From Domibacillus aminovorans (GTDB lineage: Bacteria > Bacillota > Bacilli > Bacillales > Domibacillaceae): DNA of 64,000 bases. A program made the position numbers and the translations under genes. The notes beneath the pieces are model-generated. The model did no database searches. It was not told the DNA's origin and was given only the letters and a program-made list of their open reading frames with translations. The stretch lies in the NCBI RefSeq assembly GCF_001643235.1, contig NZ_LQWY01000005.1:248001-312000 (forward strand). Direction: 5' to 3'. Below, piece after piece: positions 60,897 through 64,000 of this stretch; within the stretch, counting starts at the first letter, position 1; the number at the start of each line of letters is the position of its first letter.

Positions 60897-61361
60897 TCAT
60901 TTTATTAACGTAGAAGCGATTTCTTCGTTTGACATATCCGTAGAAAATGTGAACGTGCCAATCTGAAGCTTTGAAGAATATTCATTTTCTTTTAAATATG
61001 TATTAAATGATTCTTCATCATCAATAACCCTCGCCTTTTTTAAGGCGTCGATGATATCGTCTGAAGACATGCCTGCTTTAATGGTGACTGTGATCTCTTT
61101 ACTTTCAGAAACGGCAGACTCATTCCCCATGATTTGTTCCTTTTCAGCTTCAGCAGGTGAGATTGTTTCTATAGATGCGGTTTTTGCCAGTTGTTCATTC
61201 AATTCGTTGGTAGTCAGTACGGTGTAATTGTTTTCTTCCAACAACTGAATCATTTCTTCATTGGATAACAATTGGTCCCTTAACGTGTAATCGAAAAGAA
61301 AAAAGGCAGCTGCTGCAGCAAGTAGACCAAATCCGAATGAACGTACAGATTGCTTCGTCAT
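60897..61361 (-). CDS. yqzC: YqzC-type MltG/YceG-like N-terminal protein
   Basis: This 154-residue protein has a membrane helix (about 8-25) and an extracellular coiled, Glu/Asn-rich region. A C-terminal LysM-like module follows, with VTIKAGMSSDDIIDALKKAR, resembling the LysM-type part of endolytic transglycosylase MltG but with no catalytic domain. It sits where B. subtilis has yqzC after pstB. Function is unknown. The ATG overlaps the yqzD stop by four bases. Confidence 0.8.
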   Translation of the reverse strand: MTKQSVRSFGFGLLAAAAAFFLFDYTLRDQLLSNEEMIQLLEENNYTVLTTNELNEQLAKTASIETISPAEAEKEQIMGNESAVSESKEITVTIKAGMSSDDIIDALKKARVIDDEESFNTYLKENEYSSKLQIGTFTFSTDMSNEEIASTLIK

Positions 61362-61726
61362 ATGCCAGTGTCCTTTCGATGAAGCTGAGGATTGGCCAGT
61401 ATTATTTTGACCTGTTCAACGGATAAAGAGGATTGTCCGGCAATTTGAGGAATGTCAATGCCCTGGTTATAAAGCGCTATTACTTGATTTTGAATAATTT
61501 GATTGATTGGCACGGGTTTTTTTACAGAAGGAGAAGGATCATCACTGATTAATAATTCTTCTTCAATAAGTCTTATTTTTTTGTTTATTTGATAATGTTC
61601 TTGCAACATTTGCAACGATAATTCTTCCAGATCTTTTTCGAGCTGCCGTTGTCTGTCTTTCAGAAAAAAAGACAATACAATAAAGGCAGTGCCTGCTGCA
61701 GCGAGCCCAATGAGCAGTCCGTTCAT
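61358..61726 (-). CDS. yqzD: YqzD-like membrane-anchored protein
   Basis: This 122-residue protein has one N-terminal membrane helix (about 3-22), then a coiled-coil (QRQLEKDLEELSLQMLQEHY region). A C-terminal helix-turn-helix-like segment, IIQNQVIALYNQGIDIPQIA...SLSVEQVKIILA, ends it. It matches the yqzD position and design. The function is unknown. AAGGAGGGC precedes the ATG, and it is cotranscribed with yqzC. Confidence 0.78.
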   Translation of the reverse strand: MNGLLIGLAAAGTAFIVLSFFLKDRQRQLEKDLEELSLQMLQEHYQINKKIRLIEEELLISDDPSPSVKKPVPINQIIQNQVIALYNQGIDIPQIAGQSSLSVEQVKIILANPQLHRKDTGI

Positions 61727-61757
61727 AAATTATGCCCTCCTTGATGCTAGTCAGTCT

Positions 61758-61829
61758 ATTATACCACATATTAGCAGGAAAAAGATGAGAATGATGCAGA
61801 TTGCCGCACCGTTTGGAACGTGGTACGAT
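61758..61829. promoter_or_regulatory. Divergent promoters of yqzD-yqzC and the DUF4912 gene
   Basis: On the minus strand an extended -10 TGGTATAAT covers 61766-61758, upstream of yqzD. On the plus strand TTGCCG (61801-61806) and TACGAT (61824-61829) are 17 bp apart, with a TG one base before the -10. The second would drive the DUF4912 gene and the downstream glycosyltransferase. Confidence 0.5.
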
Positions 61830-61878
61830 AGCGTTATAAACAATTTAAGGAAAAACTGCCAGACCGGGGTGATACATA

Positions 61879-62445
61879 TTGAATGAAGATATTGTCTGTT
61901 TAAAAAACCAACATTTTACTTGGAAGCAAATCTCGGATAAGCTTGATTTATCTGTTGAAAAAGTAAAATACAAATGGCGAAAAAGTGTGATGAAGCGGGA
62001 CGGGATGTACTGGCAAAGTGATTTAAATGTGGTTTTTTTATCAGCAGACCGTTTGTATTGTAGATGGCGTGTTCACCCATCTATTTTAGAAGCCGCTACA
62101 CGCTGTAGCAAACCACTTAATCCGGCGATAATGGATTTACGAATTTTCGATATTACCGATATTTATTTTAATGGTATGAATGCGCACTCTGTTACATGTA
62201 TAAAAGTAAGTATAAGCGATCAGTTTTGGACGATAAAAGGATTAAGAAGAAATCGCTCATATATTTGTGAACTCGGTTTTTTAACGGAGTCGTATTTATT
62301 CTTTCCAATCTTACGATCTCATCCTGTTCATACACCGTATCAAAGCAGCGGAGATTACGTTTACAAGATGTATGATGCAGAGCAGTTTCATCAGAACCCA
62401 TTCCGTGTTCCTGCCTGGATTGAGCATCCTGACTGCTCGACATGA
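61879..62445 (+). CDS. DUF4912-type protein
   Basis: The 188-residue product begins with a helix-turn-helix-like segment (TWKQISDKLDLSVEKVKYKWR, residues 14-34). It continues with a beta-rich domain, including LYCRWRVHPSILEAA and YICELGFLT, which I assign to DUF4912. That family is usually beside glycan-active genes and has no known enzyme activity. A sandwich fold that binds sugar polymers is a plausible inference only. The TTG start follows GGGGTGAT. It is 34 bases before a glycosyltransferase fusion and probably shares its transcript. Confidence 0.7.
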   Translation: MNEDIVCLKNQHFTWKQISDKLDLSVEKVKYKWRKSVMKRDGMYWQSDLNVVFLSADRLYCRWRVHPSILEAATRCSKPLNPAIMDLRIFDITDIYFNGMNAHSVTCIKVSISDQFWTIKGLRRNRSYICELGFLTESYLFFPILRSHPVHTPYQSSGDYVYKMYDAEQFHQNPFRVPAWIEHPDCST

Positions 62446-62479
62446 TTCATGAACAAAAATGAATGGAGGTATACGTAAA

Positions 62480-64000
62480 ATGGAATATCCATTTTCTATT
62501 ATGGCACTGGCAGATAGTCCGTTTCGGCCTCTCGTTCTCGCCGGTTCAAGTATGAGTAGTAAAGAAATAATGAAAATTATGGATGTGTATGGCTATATTC
62601 TTGCAGCTGCTGAAAAATCAACAGGTGATCGACCGATCGCTGCTACTATCAATTTATTTACGTTAGGCTGGCTGAACGGGGTAAGAGGGAAGATGGCCGT
62701 TCAAGCATTTATACAGCAACAGCCAAACCACGAAGCCGCAGCTGTATTACGCGAGCATGACAGTTCATTTATCGAAGCTTGCCGGGCGCTAGTTAAGGAA
62801 AATAAATTACTGCTCATACCAATGGCACTTAGCCAATTTCCACTCACGTCCTATCCAGTGAAGGAAGCGGCCGGTGAAGATATTAAACGGACAGCGAAAA
62901 TTTGGCAGGAGCTTTTTGACGAAGGACCCCCATCCATTTGGCTTCCACGCGGTGCCTATATGCCGGGAATCGATGAACTCATCCACCGTGAAGGCTGTCA
63001 ATTTGTAATGATTCATGGGGAAGCATTCCCAGCGCATGAACGAGATGCATTTCATTGGATTTCGCCGCATGGTTTATCGATTTTGCCGTATGAGTATGGA
63101 CAAATGAATGCGGATCATAAGCTATTGATTCCACCAGTCATTCGATTGACAGATGATAATGCCCGCACTTTTTTTGAAGAGATTGATTCATTAGCTGTTC
63201 AAGAATCTGCCAGACAATTTCATGAACGGATCATTCATATTCCACTCGTATATGAACGTATGAATGAAGGGAAGCCGTTAATGACAGCAGACGAGTTGAA
63301 TCGCTGTGAAGCTGTATTCCAACTGAAAAATGAGTGGGATGAAAAGGCAGCCTCTCAAATGTGTGAGGCGGGTGGTGTCCTCGATTTAGAATGGGCTTTT
63401 TGTTTATACGCTTGTTTGCAGAATCTTGATACTGAACTGGAAAGTGCAAAAGATTCTCTTCGCTATTTACTAGATGGGGCGGGTAAAGATTTTCCAGACT
63501 TTGATTATGCTCATCAAAGAATGAGGCTTCATTACGGTGTTGAACTTATTCCAACAATCTTAAGTGAAGAGATGGATGAAATGGACGGCGCTATTTTGAT
63601 GCTCACATGGGAATATCCGCCAAATATTATTGGTGGAATGGCAAGGCATGTTCACGGGCTTGCCGAAGCACTCGTTGAATCAGGCCGCGAAGTCATCGTC
63701 CTTACGTCTTCTTATCAAGGTTCTCCAGAATATGAATGTGTAAATGGTGTTCATATATACCGTACCGGTCCTCTCCATGAAGGAGAGCCCGACTTCATGC
63801 GCCGTGTGGCGGATTTGAATATGTGCTTGTTCCAAAAAGGAGAAGCGCTCATTCGTGATCATGATATTTCAGTGATTCATACGCATGATTGGTTAACTGG
63901 TGACGCAGCTATTCTTCTCGCAGATAATCATTGGCTTCCAATTGTGTCAACTATTCATGCAACAGAACATGGCCGTAATAATGGAATTCACAATGAATTG
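62480..64000 (+). CDS. GH57/DUF1957-like plus GT4/GT5 glycosyltransferase fusion (cut by window end)
   Basis: The frame opens at ATG 62480 (GGAGGT ten bases upstream) and remains open for 507 codons to the window end. Residues 1 to about 360 resemble the GH57/DUF1957 fold, with WLPRGAYMPGIDELIHREGC at 154-173 recalling the WLPECAY...L motif. From about 371 a GT-B glycosyltransferase starts: ILMLTWEYPPNIIGGMARHV (372-391) is the glycogen-synthase-like N-terminal motif, followed by a second Rossmann segment with VIHTHDWLTGDAA. Glycan or glycogen-like synthesis is likely; the exact product is unknown. Confidence 0.72.
   Translation, partial: MEYPFSIMALADSPFRPLVLAGSSMSSKEIMKIMDVYGYILAAAEKSTGDRPIAATINLFTLGWLNGVRGKMAVQAFIQQQPNHEAAAVLREHDSSFIEACRALVKENKLLLIPMALSQFPLTSYPVKEAAGEDIKRTAKIWQELFDEGPPSIWLPRGAYMPGIDELIHREGCQFVMIHGEAFPAHERDAFHWISPHGLSILPYEYGQMNADHKLLIPPVIRLTDDNARTFFEEIDSLAVQESARQFHERIIHIPLVYERMNEGKPLMTADELNRCEAVFQLKNEWDEKAASQMCEAGGVLDLEWAFCLYACLQNLDTELESAKDSLRYLLDGAGKDFPDFDYAHQRMRLHYGVELIPTILSEEMDEMDGAILMLTWEYPPNIIGGMARHVHGLAEALVESGREVIVLTSSYQGSPEYECVNGVHIYRTGPLHEGEPDFMRRVADLNMCLFQKGEALIRDHDISVIHTHDWLTGDAAILLADNHWLPIVSTIHATEHGRNNGIHNEL

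Overview
The window is a continuous stretch of chromosomal backbone from an endospore-forming, low-to-moderate GC Gram-positive bacterium of the Bacillaceae. The evidence is the gene order, which follows the Bacillus subtilis sda-yqeG to pstB segment almost gene for gene, the sporulation genes (sda, gpr, spoIIP, yqfC, yqfD), strong AGGAGG-type ribosome binding sites and many GTG/TTG starts. The genus cannot be fixed from the sequence alone. I see no phage, insertion sequence, CRISPR array, rRNA or tRNA gene.

Layout. 1-5.4 kb: the start of sda (minus strand) under a DnaA-box and LexA-like control region, then the yqeG-yqeH-aroE-yhbY-nadD-yqeK-rsfS-yqeM operon (ribosome assembly, shikimate, NAD). 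5.4-9.9 kb: comER facing the DNA-uptake operon comEA-comEB-comEC. 9.9-18 kb: yqzM, holA, rpsT, gpr (with a sigma-G promoter), spoIIP, lepA, hemW. 17-24.9 kb: the CIRCE-controlled heat-shock operon hrcA-grpE-dnaK, then dnaJ-prmA-rsmE-mtaB. 25-34 kb: deoC, rpsU-yqeY, a sigma-W-type promoter before nfeD-floA-yqfB, then yqfC-yqfD-phoH-ybeY-dgkA-cdd-era-recO. 34-42 kb: a glycine T-box leader with glyQS, ccpN-ppsR, and the dnaG-sigA macromolecular synthesis operon with a candidate sigma-H promoter. 42-49 kb: a membrane protein of unknown role, cccA, trmK-yqfO, ispH and yqfQ (minus), cshB-nfo, yqfT (minus). 49-54 kb: the zinc operon znuC-znuB-zur, yqfW-ispG (minus), a DUF1189 membrane protein (minus). 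53.9-60.9 kb: sodA, pbpA and the phosphate operon pstS-pstC-pstA-pstB behind four 11-bp-spaced PhoP repeats. 60.9-64 kb: yqzD-yqzC (minus), a DUF4912-type gene and a large glycosyltransferase fusion cut by the window end.

Most of the window is well-known core biology. The most unusual points are: (1) the last two genes, where a degenerate GH57/DUF1957-like domain is fused to a GT4/GT5-type glycosyltransferase beside a DUF4912 protein; (2) the absence of pgpH (yqfF, cyclic-di-AMP phosphodiesterase) between phoH and ybeY, which overlap directly; (3) an NfeD protein lacking the ClpP-like protease domain; (4) the compact sda control region; (5) several unexplained long hairpins, notably upstream of sodA and between pstS and pstC.

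Several start codons were moved from the longest reading frame to a start with a properly spaced ribosome binding site; these are explained in the entries. No computation or database search was run, so family assignments rest on motif recognition and gene order.
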